Shown here piece by piece: positions 18,326-27,126 of a stretch of DNA of 64,000 bases; positions within the stretch are counted from its first letter, which is position 1; every line of letters starts with the position of its first letter. The notes beneath the pieces were generated by a model that worked only from the letters and a program-made list of their open reading frames with translations, searched no databases and was not told the origin of the DNA. This stretch comes from Roseospira marina. GTDB lineage: Bacteria; Pseudomonadota; Alphaproteobacteria; Rhodospirillales; Rhodospirillaceae. The translations under genes were made by a program, and so were the position numbers. The DNA lies in assembly GCF_014197855.1 (NCBI RefSeq), contig NZ_JACIGJ010000002.1:124001-188000 (forward strand), given 5' to 3'.

Positions 18326-19138
18326 TTACGCGCCCTCGTACGGCGGGCAGTGCCAGCCCTTGGGCGATTCGGTGAAGATCTCGATGCCGTCGGCGGTGAT
18401 GCCGATCGTGTGCTCGAACTGGGCCGACAGGGAGCGGTCCTTGGTCACGGCCGTCCAGCCGTCCGCGAGAATCTTGGTTTCCCACCGGCCCGCGTTGATC
18501 ATCGGTTCGACGGTAAAGATCATGCCCTCGCGCAACACAGTGCCGGTGCCGGGCTGGCCGAAATGCATCACGCTGGGCGCGGTGTGGAAGACGCGCCCCA
18601 CCCCATGCCCACAGAAATCCCGCACCACGGAATACCGATGCCCCTCCGCGAACGTCTGGATGGCATGGCCGATATCGCCCAGGGTCGCCCCCGGCCGGAT
18701 CACAGCCAGCCCGCGCATCAGGGACTCATAGGTCACCTCGCACAGACGCCGCGCCTTCACACCAACGTTCCCGACATAAAACATGCGGCTGGAATCGCCG
18801 TGCCAGCCGTCCAGGATGGGCGTCACGTCAATGTTGACGATATCGCCGTCCTTCAGCGTCTTCGGCCCCGGGATACCGTGGCAGACCACATGATTGATCG
18901 AGGTGCAAATGCTCTTCGGGAAGCCTTTGTAGTTCAGCGGCGCCGAGATGGCGCCGTGATCCGCGACGAAGGTCGCGCACAGACGATCCAGCTCCTCGGT
19001 GGTGACGCCCGGCTTCACATAGGGCGTGATGAAATCGAGGGTCTCGGCCGCCAGCCGTCCTGCCCGCCGCATGGCGGCGAACGCATCCGACCCATGGAGG
19101 GCCACCTGGGACTCGGAACGGGCAGCGGCTTCAGTCAT
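18326..19138 (-). CDS. map: methionine aminopeptidase, type I
   Basis: This cytoplasmic enzyme removes the initiator Met from nascent proteins. The 270-residue product shows the five metal ligands in context: Asp in NIDVTPIL, Asp in WHGDSSRM, His in CGHGVGRVFH, Glu in FTVEPMIN and Glu in QFEHTIGI, plus the substrate-gating His in YKGFPKSICTS...NHVVCHG. Its ATG overlaps the sfsA stop codon, giving an sfsA-map operon. Frame upstream of 19138 lies inside sfsA and is ignored. Confidence 0.96.
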   Translation of the reverse strand: MTEAAARSESQVALHGSDAFAAMRRAGRLAAETLDFITPYVKPGVTTEELDRLCATFVADHGAISAPLNYKGFPKSICTSINHVVCHGIPGPKTLKDGDIVNIDVTPILDGWHGDSSRMFYVGNVGVKARRLCEVTYESLMRGLAVIRPGATLGDIGHAIQTFAEGHRYSVVRDFCGHGVGRVFHTAPSVMHFGQPGTGTVLREGMIFTVEPMINAGRWETKILADGWTAVTKDRSLSAQFEHTIGITADGIEIFTESPKGWHCPPYEGA

Positions 19139-19860
19139 CACGAGATTCGGTCCAGATTGATGGGAAGGGAGTCGGCGACGACAATTCGACCCGGTGTGAC
19201 AGTGCACGCAAGGCACACCGCCTCCACCCCGAGCGAACGCGCGCGTTCGAGGGCTTCTAGATAAGCGGGATCAATATCGCCTGCAATGCGCAACGCGCCA
19301 CAATCGCCGCGCTGCACAAGATAAACCATCACGGCGCGGTGGCCGGCCGCCACCATGTCCACAAGTTCGTCGAGGTGTTTCGCGCCACGCGCGGTGACCG
19401 CGTCGGGGAACTCGGCCGGCGCGCCGGGGCCCGGATCGCGCTTCATGTGCACGTTCTTGATCTCGACATAGCAGGTCCGCCGCTGCGGGCTTTCCAGCAG
19501 GATGTCGATCCGGCTGTTTCGGCCGTATTTCACCTCGCGGCGCAGCGACTCATAGCCGGTCAGGCTCGGGATCCGACCCTCCGTGATGGCCTCGGCCACG
19601 ATGGCGTTGGGACGGTTCGTGTTGATACCGACCAGATGGCCGTTCACCCGCACCAGTTCCCAGGTATAGCGCAGCTTGCGGTTGGGATTGTCGGCCTCCG
19701 ACAGCCACACCTCCGCCCCGTCCGGCTTGACGGTCAACATCGACCCCGAATTGGCACAATGCGCGGTGACGCGCGTACCGTCCTCCAGGTCGACATCGGC
19801 CATGAAACGCTTGTAGCGGCGCACCAGGGTGCCGCGGATTAGAGGAGCGGGAAAATCCAT
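19138..19860 (-). CDS. sfsA: SfsA family protein (sugar fermentation stimulation)
   Basis: A 240-residue SfsA homologue. The N-terminus has an OB-fold-like segment (MDFPAPLIRGTLVRRYKRF) and HCANSGSM. The C-terminal part has nuclease-like residues in NSRIDILLE and CYVEIKNVHM (a D-ExK arrangement). The E. coli protein binds DNA non-specifically and influences maltose genes; nuclease activity is suspected from the fold. The neighbour map, sharing a 4-base overlap, is a common alphaproteobacterial partner. Confidence 0.93.
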   Translation of the reverse strand: MDFPAPLIRGTLVRRYKRFMADVDLEDGTRVTAHCANSGSMLTVKPDGAEVWLSEADNPNRKLRYTWELVRVNGHLVGINTNRPNAIVAEAITEGRIPSLTGYESLRREVKYGRNSRIDILLESPQRRTCYVEIKNVHMKRDPGPGAPAEFPDAVTARGAKHLDELVDMVAAGHRAVMVYLVQRGDCGALRIAGDIDPAYLEALERARSLGVEAVCLACTVTPGRIVVADSLPINLDRIS

Positions 19861-19915
19861 GGAGGCTCGTTCGTCTTCCGTACGGGTGGGGCGGGCCAGA
19901 TCGAGGATCGGCGGT

Positions 19916-20806
19916 TCAATGCAACACGTCGGTCAGGCTGGTCTGTCCCGACCCAGGCGGAAGCGGCTTGGGTTGGCTGGGGTCAGGCGCCCAGGCCGTC
20001 AGGGTAATGACCTCGAACGTCGCCGGCACCCGACCGTCCGGCCCCTGGTGGCGTTCCAGGTACAACTGCGCGGCCCGCATCATCACGTCGCGCCGCCCAA
20101 GGCCCCGGTGCCGCGCCAGCACGGCGTTGCTTTCGCCCATGCCGCGCAAATCGGCCATCAGCTTCAGCGGGCTCTCGTAGCGCACCGTGATGATGTCGGC
20201 ATCCACCGTGGGCAACGCGAATCCGGCACGCGCCAAAAGATTCCCGACGTCGCGCACATCGGCGAGCGGCGACGTGCGGGGCGACAGGCCGCCGGCCAGC
20301 TCCATTTCGGCATCGGCCAGACAGGTTCGCAGCTCGCTGAGGGTATCGCCGCCCAGCAAGCAGCCCAGGAACAGGCCATCCGGCCGCAGGGCGCGCCGCG
20401 CTTGGATGAGCGCGCCCGGCAGGTCGTTGACCCAGTGCAGGCTGAGATTGCTCAGAATCGCGTCGAGCGATGCGGGGGCAAACGGCAACAGTTCCTCGTC
20501 GCACGCCAGCACGGGACCTGTCTTCCGCGCGGCCGCGGAGCGCACCATGGCCGGGGATAGATCGGCCTGGATCAGGGTTTGAATACCGCCCCGCCCGTTC
20601 AGCGCCTCCGCGATCTCGCCCCCATGGCAGCCCAGATCCAGCGCCAGGGGAAACGCCCGGGTGATATCATCCAGGCGGTCCACCAGCCGGTCCGCGGTTT
20701 CGCGCATCAGGAAATCGAACTGGGGCCAATCCACGGCCGCACGTTCGCGGCGCCAGCGCACCACGCGGCGGTCGAAGACGGTCATGGTATCGGATGGGCC
20801 ACTCAT
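19916..20806 (-). CDS. SAM-dependent methyltransferase, NDUFAF5/BioC-like
   Basis: A 296-residue class I methyltransferase with motif I ALDLGCHGGEIAEAL, the acidic residue in LIQADLSPAM, and motif IV/post region DAILSNLSLHWVNDLPG. The N-terminal MTVFDRRVVRWRRERA is typical of the alphaproteobacterial/mitochondrial NDUFAF5 group (respiratory complex I assembly) rather than true biotin BioC. It is divergent from comF, a usual neighbour of this gene in alphaproteobacteria. Start at 20806 or 20785 (MTVFDRR); the second fits the family better but neither has a strong ribosome-binding site. Confidence 0.87.
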   Translation of the reverse strand: MSGPSDTMTVFDRRVVRWRRERAAVDWPQFDFLMRETADRLVDRLDDITRAFPLALDLGCHGGEIAEALNGRGGIQTLIQADLSPAMVRSAAARKTGPVLACDEELLPFAPASLDAILSNLSLHWVNDLPGALIQARRALRPDGLFLGCLLGGDTLSELRTCLADAEMELAGGLSPRTSPLADVRDVGNLLARAGFALPTVDADIITVRYESPLKLMADLRGMGESNAVLARHRGLGRRDVMMRAAQLYLERHQGPDGRVPATFEVITLTAWAPDPSQPKPLPPGSGQTSLTDVLH

Positions 20807-20941
20807 ACAGGGCACTGTGGCGTACCGCGAGGGCGATGTTAAGGCCGCAGTGATGCTCCGGCCGCCTGACGGTGGAAAAAGACGCCGGGCACGGTGCACG
20901 GGAGGCCGTAAAGGGCGGAGGTCAAGCATCTGAGCGCCGTA

Positions 20942-21754
20942 ATGAAAGACCCCAGCAGGCTGGATCGGGGGCTGCGCCGCCACGGACGCACCGTCGCGGC
21001 GTGGCTGCGTCCGGCGCTTGACCTGGTGCTGCCGCCGCGCTGCCTGCGGTGCGGCGACTTGGTGGCCGATCCCGGCGCCCTGTGCAGCCCCTGCTTTCAG
21101 GCGGCAACCTTCATCACGGCACCGGTGTGTGCCCGCTGCGGCGTACCCTTCGGCGGGGACTGGGGCGCGCCGGTGGATGAGGACGCGACCGGCCTGCTCT
21201 GCGCCGCCTGCGCCCGCCGTCCGCCACCCTACCACCGCGCCCGGGCCGCCCTGGTCTACGACGACGGCGCCCGCCCCCTGATCCTCGCGTTCAAGCATGG
21301 CGACCGGACGGACGCAGCGGGCGCGCTGGCGGGCTGGATGGCACGTGCCGGCGCCCCGCTGCTCGAATCGGCGGATCTGATCGTGCCGGTCCCATTGCAC
21401 CGCTGGCGTCTCTGGCAGCGCCGCTACAATCAGGCGGGCCTGCTGGCGCGGGCCCTCGCGGCCCACAGCCGCCGCCCGTGGTCGCCGGACGTGCTGACCC
21501 GGATCCGCGCCACGCCCACGCAAGGCGGTAAAGGCCGGCGGGACCGGGCCGCCAATGTGCGACATGTCTTTCGCGTCGCCCGGCCGATCCGAATTGCCGG
21601 TCAGCGCGTGCTGCTGATCGATGACGTGATGACCACCGGCGCCACGGTCGAGGCCTGCACGCGCGCCCTGCGGCAGGCGGGCGCCGTCGCGGTCGATGTT
21701 CTGACGCTGGCCCGGGTCCTTGAGACCGAAACCGACGCTCCGTTAAGCGAGTGA
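20942..21754 (+). CDS. comF: ComF family phosphoribosyltransferase-like protein
   Basis: A 270-residue ComF protein. An N-terminal double zinc-ribbon (CLRCGDL, CSPC, CARCG, CAAC within residues 30-95) precedes a phosphoribosyltransferase fold with VPVPLHRWRLWQRRYNQA and the PRPP loop LLIDDVMTTGAT near residue 220. In naturally competent bacteria ComF supports DNA uptake; in alphaproteobacteria it is widespread without obvious competence and its substrate is unknown. It is divergent from the NDUFAF5-like gene. Confidence 0.93.
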   Translation: MKDPSRLDRGLRRHGRTVAAWLRPALDLVLPPRCLRCGDLVADPGALCSPCFQAATFITAPVCARCGVPFGGDWGAPVDEDATGLLCAACARRPPPYHRARAALVYDDGARPLILAFKHGDRTDAAGALAGWMARAGAPLLESADLIVPVPLHRWRLWQRRYNQAGLLARALAAHSRRPWSPDVLTRIRATPTQGGKGRRDRAANVRHVFRVARPIRIAGQRVLLIDDVMTTGATVEACTRALRQAGAVAVDVLTLARVLETETDAPLSE

Positions 21755-21937
21755 TTCTGCGGGGCTTTCCCTCATGACCGTCAAGGGTATGCGTCTTCTG
21801 CAATGCAGCAACGATTTTTCTTGCACTAGGCGCATGGCTCAGGGCATAAGGAGGGGGCCACGCAAGTGGATCGGGGAGGAGCGACCGGCGGTGACAAGGA
21901 CCCGGGCCATTGACCCAAAGGGCCGCGCCGCACCTCA

Positions 21938-21969
21938 AACCGCCGCGAGGGGAACCCCTCGCGGCGGTT
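21938..21969. terminator. 15-bp hairpin between comF and the dapA-family gene
   Basis: A perfect 15-bp inverted repeat (21938-21952 with 21955-21969), extremely GC-rich, lies between the convergent comF and dapA-like genes. No run of T follows on either strand, only AA pairs at its base. It could stop transcription in both directions or simply protect 3' ends. Confidence 0.5.
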
Positions 21970-22040
21970 GTCGTTTCGGGATCGGGGCTTAGAGACAAGA
22001 CAAGACAAGGCATGGCCGGTCGCAGTGCCCCGGACCTCCG

Positions 22041-22979
22041 TCAGGCTTCGGTCGATCGCCGGGACGAGACACCCAACCCCGCCAACCGATCCGCCAGTGC
22101 CGCGCCGGCCGTGCGCTCCATGGGCAGCAGCGGCGGGCGCGGTGCGCGCCAGCCGTCGTCGGCCAGCCATTCGGCCATGACGGCCTTCAAGGCGGGAATC
22201 AGGGGCACCTCGCTGAACACCGCCCGCACGGCCGAAGCCGACTCCTGAAGCGCGACCGCCTCGGGCCCCTGCCACCCAGCGATCACGGCGGCGATTCCGG
22301 CGGGATTGACGTTCGCTGTCGCCGAGATGCACCCGGCGGCCCCGAGACGCAGCGCCTCCAGGACGCGCGCCTCCGACCCCGGGAACACGGCAAACCCGGG
22401 AAACCGCTCCAGGAGATCGCGGGTGTTTTCGAACACGCCGGAACTGTCCTTCAGCCCTACCACCGTGTCCGGATGGGCGGCGATCAACCGGCCGACCAGA
22501 GCCGGCGACAGCGGAACCTCGCTGAGCTGCGGGAAGTGGTACAGGTAGATGCGCAGCCGCGCGTCCCCGACCTGCTGGATGACGGCGTCATAGCTGCCAA
22601 ACAGGCCGTCGTCCGACACGCCCTTGTAGTAGAACGGCGGCAGCATCAGCACACCGGCGCAGCCCGCCTGCACAGCCGCACGGGTCAGGCGCACGGTGTC
22701 CGGAAGCGCGCAGGTTCCCGTTCCGGGCATCAGACGCGCGGCCGGGATACCCGCATCGATCAGGCTCTGCAGCAGGTCGATTTTCTCGTCGATACCAAGG
22801 CTGTTCGCTTCCGACGTGGTCCCGAACACCGCGAGGCCATCGGCGCCACTCGCCAGGAGCCAGCGGCATTGATCCAGAAAGCGCGGCATGGACACCGTCC
22901 GGTCGGCCTCGAACGGCGTAAGCACAGGCACGAACAGGCCCCGGGCCCGGTCGGTCGGAAGGGACACAGCCTCGGTCAT
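22041..22979 (-). CDS. DapA/NanA-family class I aldolase (dihydrodipicolinate synthase-like)
   Basis: A 312-residue (beta/alpha)8 barrel aldolase that forms a Schiff base with pyruvate or a 2-oxo acid. The lysine lies in VVGLKDSSG, and the GTTSE motif replaces the GTTGE of true DapA. The catalytic Tyr motif YxYN of DapA is replaced by YLYHFPQ. These differences argue for a catabolic aldolase or dehydratase of the superfamily (sugar acids, hydroxyproline, aromatic side chains) instead of lysine synthesis. It stands alone, convergent with comF; substrate unknown. Confidence 0.83.
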   Translation of the reverse strand: MTEAVSLPTDRARGLFVPVLTPFEADRTVSMPRFLDQCRWLLASGADGLAVFGTTSEANSLGIDEKIDLLQSLIDAGIPAARLMPGTGTCALPDTVRLTRAAVQAGCAGVLMLPPFYYKGVSDDGLFGSYDAVIQQVGDARLRIYLYHFPQLSEVPLSPALVGRLIAAHPDTVVGLKDSSGVFENTRDLLERFPGFAVFPGSEARVLEALRLGAAGCISATANVNPAGIAAVIAGWQGPEAVALQESASAVRAVFSEVPLIPALKAVMAEWLADDGWRAPRPPLLPMERTAGAALADRLAGLGVSSRRSTEA

Positions 22980-23143
22980 GGTGATCTCGCTTTTCTCAGT
23001 GTACGAAGGGGACGGGTCATCCGCACCTTAGCCCGCACACGGCGCCGGTCCAGCCCGATCGCCGGGCCGAGCACGTCCGCTTGCGAACGGACATCTGATC
23101 GCCCAAGTGTCGGCATACCATTGCCTGTCCGGAGTGTTCCGCC

Positions 23144-23656
23144 ATGCCCCGTCCGGGTCTACCGTCCCCTGCATGGTCCGGCGTTGCCGCAGCACCGACC
23201 GGCCGTCCGGACCTAGGCTCGGGACTCGGGTCCGCCGTCGGGCTGATCCTTAGTCTTGGGTTTGCGCTCGGGGCGTGCGCGCCAGAGCCCGCCTACGGAC
23301 CGCGCCCGGATGCGAGCGCGCGTACCGTCGCCCCCGTGCTGGAGGACACGCACACCACGGCGGTCGATGCCGGCCTGCCGAACGATTCGGGGGGCGCCAT
23401 AACCGGGTCGGGCGCGTGCGGACGCCTACAGGCCGTTCGTAGCTATCGGGCGCGGCTCCAGGACCTCATCGACGCCATAGAGGCCGACGGCGTCACCCCG
23501 GCGGAGCGCACCGACCTCATGCGGGCCTACAGCCGGCTGCACGCCGCCGAAGCCGCCGAGGCGACCGCCGCCAGTGACGTGACCACCGCCCGATATCGTC
23601 TGGAGGCCCTCACGGGCGGCGATATCCGCGCGTCGGACCTACCGCCCTGCGAATGA
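23144..23656 (+). CDS. putative lipoprotein, unknown function
   Basis: A 170-residue frame with a hydrophobic stretch ending in a plausible lipobox (FALGAC, Cys44). The N-terminus before it is unusually long, and the true start may be a downstream non-ATG codon. The mature part has a low-complexity linker, then a helical region (about 95-160, CGRLQAVRSYRARLQDLIDA...) likely to form a coiled coil, with two further Cys at residue about 92 and at the C-terminus. I recognise no family. It is convergent with the pseudo-receiver gene. Confidence 0.5.
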   Translation: MPRPGLPSPAWSGVAAAPTGRPDLGSGLGSAVGLILSLGFALGACAPEPAYGPRPDASARTVAPVLEDTHTTAVDAGLPNDSGGAITGSGACGRLQAVRSYRARLQDLIDAIEADGVTPAERTDLMRAYSRLHAAEAAEATAASDVTTARYRLEALTGGDIRASDLPPCE

Positions 23657-23677
23657 AACCGTCCCGATCCGAGGCCG

Positions 23678-24475
23678 TCAGATCAGGAACAGATTGTCGA
23701 GCGCGTTGAACAGATCGTCGCCAAACGACGGCCCCTTCTTGATGATCGGCACGCGCTTGGGCAGCAGGGAGAGGGCATCGCTGCTGGGATCCAGGCTCGT
23801 AATCAACGCCACGGCCACATTCCGAGTCTCCGGCATGGCGGTCAGCCCGATCGTCAAGTCAATGCCGCTGAGGCCCGGCATCACGGCGGACACGACCACC
23901 ATGTCGGGCTTTGTGCGGACGATCAGCGGCAACGCTTCGAAGGTTGAACTGACCTGAACGGTGCGGTAACCGCACTGCTGCAATTCGCGCTCAACGAAGT
24001 GTGTCTGGGTGCCCGGCTCCATCACCAGCACGACCTCAATGTCGCGCACCTCGACCTCGGCCGGCGCGAACCCGCGCTTGGCGGGCAGTGTCCGCACTAG
24101 CGGGCCCTGCTCCGCATCGACGGGAATGCGCCCCTCGCCGATATCCAGCGCCAACTCCACGAATCGTTCGAGGTCGTCAAGCACCAGACCGGCGGGCACG
24201 TTCCGGACTTCCCCGAGATAGTCGCCCAGACGCAGACCAATGGCGGTCAGCGGACTCAGGCCAAGCGTTTCAGAACGGCTTCGAATGGTCAGCCCGAACC
24301 GCTGGCCCAGCCGCACGACCTCGGGCACCGTACCGGGGTCATGCCGCGCGGCATCGATGGCAAGGGTCAGGTCACGGGCGCCGTCGGCCAGTTCATCCAG
24401 GAACTCCCTCCGCATTTCGGCCAGCACCGAGTCGGCCGTGTCCCCCCCCGCACCCGCCGCCTTGCGCTCATCCAT
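23678..24475 (-). CDS. degenerate phosphorelay protein (pseudo-Hpt plus pseudo-receiver)
   Basis: A 265-residue protein. Residues about 15-115 look like an Hpt four-helix domain in which the phospho-His position appears to be Gln58 (LGQRFGLTIRS). Residues about 145-265 are a receiver fold (VVLVMEPG...), with the phospho-acceptor position occupied by Ser196 (MVVVSAVMPGLSGIDL, where Asp is expected); the switch Thr and Lys are still recognisable (ALITS, IIKKG). Both modules therefore seem unable to carry phosphate and may act as protein-binding platforms. It ends a leftward pair with the hemerythrin gene, 44 bp away. The Hpt assignment is weaker than the receiver. Confidence 0.72.
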   Translation of the reverse strand: MDERKAAGAGGDTADSVLAEMRREFLDELADGARDLTLAIDAARHDPGTVPEVVRLGQRFGLTIRSRSETLGLSPLTAIGLRLGDYLGEVRNVPAGLVLDDLERFVELALDIGEGRIPVDAEQGPLVRTLPAKRGFAPAEVEVRDIEVVLVMEPGTQTHFVERELQQCGYRTVQVSSTFEALPLIVRTKPDMVVVSAVMPGLSGIDLTIGLTAMPETRNVAVALITSLDPSSDALSLLPKRVPIIKKGPSFGDDLFNALDNLFLI

Positions 24476-24519
24476 GGGGCCCCCCTTTCCCTCTGTTCCT
24501 GCGTGGCGGATGCCGAGGG

Positions 24520-25788
24520 TCAGACCACGCCGGCGTCTTCAAGACTCCCCCGGACCTCCGGGGGCACGGGCATAGCCTCGGCCAAAGCCTGCGCGTCCGT
24601 GTTCTTTTCCACATAGGGCTTATAGCGCATATCCTCGCCTAGAATATGGTTCATCAACCAGCTCTTCAGGAAGGTCTGAAGGGTCTCGGCATCTACCGAA
24701 TCCGGGTCCTTCTGGTACTGATCCAACCACGTGCGCAATTGCTGCTTCAGATCGGCGTGGCGCCCGGCGTGATCGGCCGCTCCCGGGAAATTGGCAGCCC
24801 GCAACAGGGCCTCCTCCCGCCCGAAGTGGAAGTCCGTGAACTCCCACAGTGTGTTCAGGATGTGGCCCACGACCCAATCGCTTTCCGGTTCGCGAAATGC
24901 GTCGGGCAAGCGGTTGATCAAGGCCGCCATGACGCGGTGATCCTCATCGATCGCCGCGGCTCCGACCGACCAGGTCTCGGTCCAGGGCACCAACGGGTCA
25001 GCCTCGTCGTCCGAGGTCACGGGTTCCTCGCCGTCGTCATCGGAGACGAGCGCGAGATCCGCCGGGTCCTCGTCCACATCGTCCGCACCCGGATCCGCAT
25101 CGAGGCCGTCCCCGACCGAGCCGACCTCCTCCTCCTCGGCGTCCGCCTGCAGATCATCCCCTGGCAGGGGGCTCTCCTCGAACACGAGGTCGTCCCCCGC
25201 CCCATCGGCGTCCGCGGGGTCCTCCATGGTGCCGGCCATCGCGAGCGGTCCGTCCCCGCCGTCGTCGTCGGTCGCGTCGAGGGTCGCGTCGAGGGTCGCC
25301 GACGCCCCGCTGTCTTCGCTGTCTTCGCCGTCTTCGCCGTCCTCCAGGTCTTCTAGGACGAAGGGCTCAGACTCGTCGCCCGCCTCGTCCGGGTGGGGCG
25401 GCGTTTCCGGCGGCTGTGTCGGATTGGCGTTTCCACCGGTGCCGAACGCCTCCGACACCAGCGTCTCGGAGCGAGCCAGCGCGTCGGTCAGGCCCGAGTC
25501 GCTCTGGTCAAGAGCGTCCGAACTGGCCTGAATACGGGCCGTCATCCCCTGAATGGCGGCGATGAGAAGATCGTTAGTCTCCTCCAGAGCCTCGATGCGC
25601 GCATCCCGGTCCCGCAGATCCTCCCGCATGGCCTGATAGCGTTGCTCGACGACCACGAAAAGGTCGTTTAGCTTTTGAATACGGTGGTCCCGATCGGTCT
25701 GCCGCCCACTGAGGTCCGCAACCGCGCGTTCGGCGTCGGCAATGACGCCCATGGCGATGTCCTGATGATCCCGTCCACCCATACTCAT
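24520..25788 (-). CDS. bacteriohemerythrin with coiled-coil head and long acidic linker
   Basis: A 422-residue protein. Residues 1-100 are helical and coiled-coil-like. Residues about 115-263 are an acidic, low-complexity linker rich in D/E/G/A with 9-12 bp in-frame tandem repeats. Residues 264-400 form a bacteriohemerythrin domain with all seven diiron ligands: His284, His321, Glu325, His340, His344, His381 and Asp386. Such domains bind O2, NO or sense redox. The start at 25788 follows AGGAG by 6 bases. It is divergent from the glycosyltransferase pair (111 bp) and upstream of the pseudo-receiver gene. Likely an oxygen or redox sensor or oxygen store; no output domain is fused. Confidence 0.87.
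   Translation of the reverse strand: MSMGGRDHQDIAMGVIADAERAVADLSGRQTDRDHRIQKLNDLFVVVEQRYQAMREDLRDRDARIEALEETNDLLIAAIQGMTARIQASSDALDQSDSGLTDALARSETLVSEAFGTGGNANPTQPPETPPHPDEAGDESEPFVLEDLEDGEDGEDSEDSGASATLDATLDATDDDGGDGPLAMAGTMEDPADADGAGDDLVFEESPLPGDDLQADAEEEEVGSVGDGLDADPGADDVDEDPADLALVSDDDGEEPVTSDDEADPLVPWTETWSVGAAAIDEDHRVMAALINRLPDAFREPESDWVVGHILNTLWEFTDFHFGREEALLRAANFPGAADHAGRHADLKQQLRTWLDQYQKDPDSVDAETLQTFLKSWLMNHILGEDMRYKPYVEKNTDAQALAEAMPVPPEVRGSLEDAGVV
25271..25346. repeat. in-frame microrepeats inside the hemerythrin linker
   Basis: Two perfect copies of a 12-bp unit (25271-25282, 25283-25294) encode Thr-Leu-Asp-Ala, and four copies of a 9-bp unit (25311-25346, slightly diverged) encode Gly/Ser-Glu-Asp. 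Both unit lengths keep frame, so slippage would change linker length only. Confidence 0.75.
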
Positions 25789-25899
25789 TCCAACTCCTGC
25801 CGTTACCCCACCCCAACGCCGCGTGCCCAAGACTATCATGCCGGATTTTGGGGCTCAAAGATGCGTTCGACTGAGCCCTTCTCGAAAGGCGGGAGAGCC

Positions 25900-27126
25900 A
25901 TGCCCAGTTTGCGTGTGGACTCGTGGCGGGTTTGCGTGGTGGCCCACACGCCCGACCGGCTGCCCCTGGTCCAACGGCTGCGGAATCGTGGCTGGCCGGT
26001 CGTGACGGTGGCTCCCGACGCCACGGGTCCGGTGGATCATCACGCACGCTCCGTCTGGCGCCAACTCCGGGCAGAGACACCCGATCTCGTCATCGCGTTG
26101 GGACCGCCGTGGTGGCTGGGCCGCGCCGCCCAGGCGCGAGACGCCGCGATCGAGACACCGCCGGCCCGGTGGATTCTGATGCCCGCGCCAGACCGGGAGA
26201 CGCTCCCCTCCACCGCCAATCCTGCCGAGAACCATGCCGACGGAGCGACGCGCGCCCTGCTGGACCGGCTGGCCCGGGCCTCGGCGGACTGGATCGGCCC
26301 CCCGACCCCGCCGGACGCGGTGGTCCTGCCCGGTGAACGCATGGGCGATCTGCCCGGCTGGCTGTCTGCGCTGCCTTCGGCCCGTCCGCCGCCGGGTCGG
26401 GATCGCCCGACCATTGGCCTTGTGCTGGTCCACCACGACCGGCCCCGGCTCGTGACCCGGGCGTTGCGCTCGATCGACAGCCAGACCCGGCCGCCCGACG
26501 CCCTTGCCGTTGTGGACGCCGCCAGCCGGGACCCGGCCGCCCGCGCCGCGCTGCGCAACGCCGTTCAGGCCCTGCAAACCGGTCCAGTCCGCCTGCGGTA
26601 CCAAACGAGTGCCAGCCTGGGCGCGGCACGCTGGGCCGGCGCGCAGGCCCTGGATACGAGGTGGCTGCTGTTCCTGGACGACGACAATGTTCTGCCGCCC
26701 GCCGCGCTTGCCACCTTCGCCACCGCCGCCGCAACCAACCGGGCGGCGATCTGGACCAGTTGGGCCGCGCTGTTCACCGGAGAGCCGCCCGAGACCGCCA
26801 TCCCCACCGAACCCGCCGCGCTTTATGCGCCCCTGGGTCCCATGCCGGGGCGGATCGACCAGGAGAACGCGCTGGGAGACGCCGGTCTGTTGATCCGGCG
26901 GACGACCTTCGATGCCCTGGGCGGATTCGATCCCGATCCCGCAACCGGCGCCGAGGACTGGGATCTGCTGGCGCGCGCCTGGATCGCGGGCCATGAACAG
27001 CGCGTGATCCCATCCGTGCTGCTGCACAAGCGCCTGTCCAAGGCCTCCATGTCCGCGACCATGGACCGCGCCCGGGCCCGGGCGCGTGTGACAGGCCGGT
27101 TGCGGCACGCCGGGGTGCCTGCGTGA
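25900..27126 (+). CDS. glycosyltransferase family 2 protein
   Basis: A 408-residue protein. Residues about 1-155 form an extra N-terminal domain of unknown kind (VCVVAHTPDRLPLVQRL, VIALGPPWW). A GT-A fold of family 2 follows: PTIGLVLVHHDRPRLVTRAL, the nucleotide-sugar/metal motif FLDDDN, and the acceptor-side ED motif in GAEDWDLLARAW. It should transfer a sugar from a nucleotide donor to a glycan or protein at the cytoplasmic face. The start follows GGGAG. It overlaps the next glycosyltransferase by 4 bases (GTGA), so they form a unit. Confidence 0.85.
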   Translation: MPSLRVDSWRVCVVAHTPDRLPLVQRLRNRGWPVVTVAPDATGPVDHHARSVWRQLRAETPDLVIALGPPWWLGRAAQARDAAIETPPARWILMPAPDRETLPSTANPAENHADGATRALLDRLARASADWIGPPTPPDAVVLPGERMGDLPGWLSALPSARPPPGRDRPTIGLVLVHHDRPRLVTRALRSIDSQTRPPDALAVVDAASRDPAARAALRNAVQALQTGPVRLRYQTSASLGAARWAGAQALDTRWLLFLDDDNVLPPAALATFATAAATNRAAIWTSWAALFTGEPPETAIPTEPAALYAPLGPMPGRIDQENALGDAGLLIRRTTFDALGGFDPDPATGAEDWDLLARAWIAGHEQRVIPSVLLHKRLSKASMSATMDRARARARVTGRLRHAGVPA

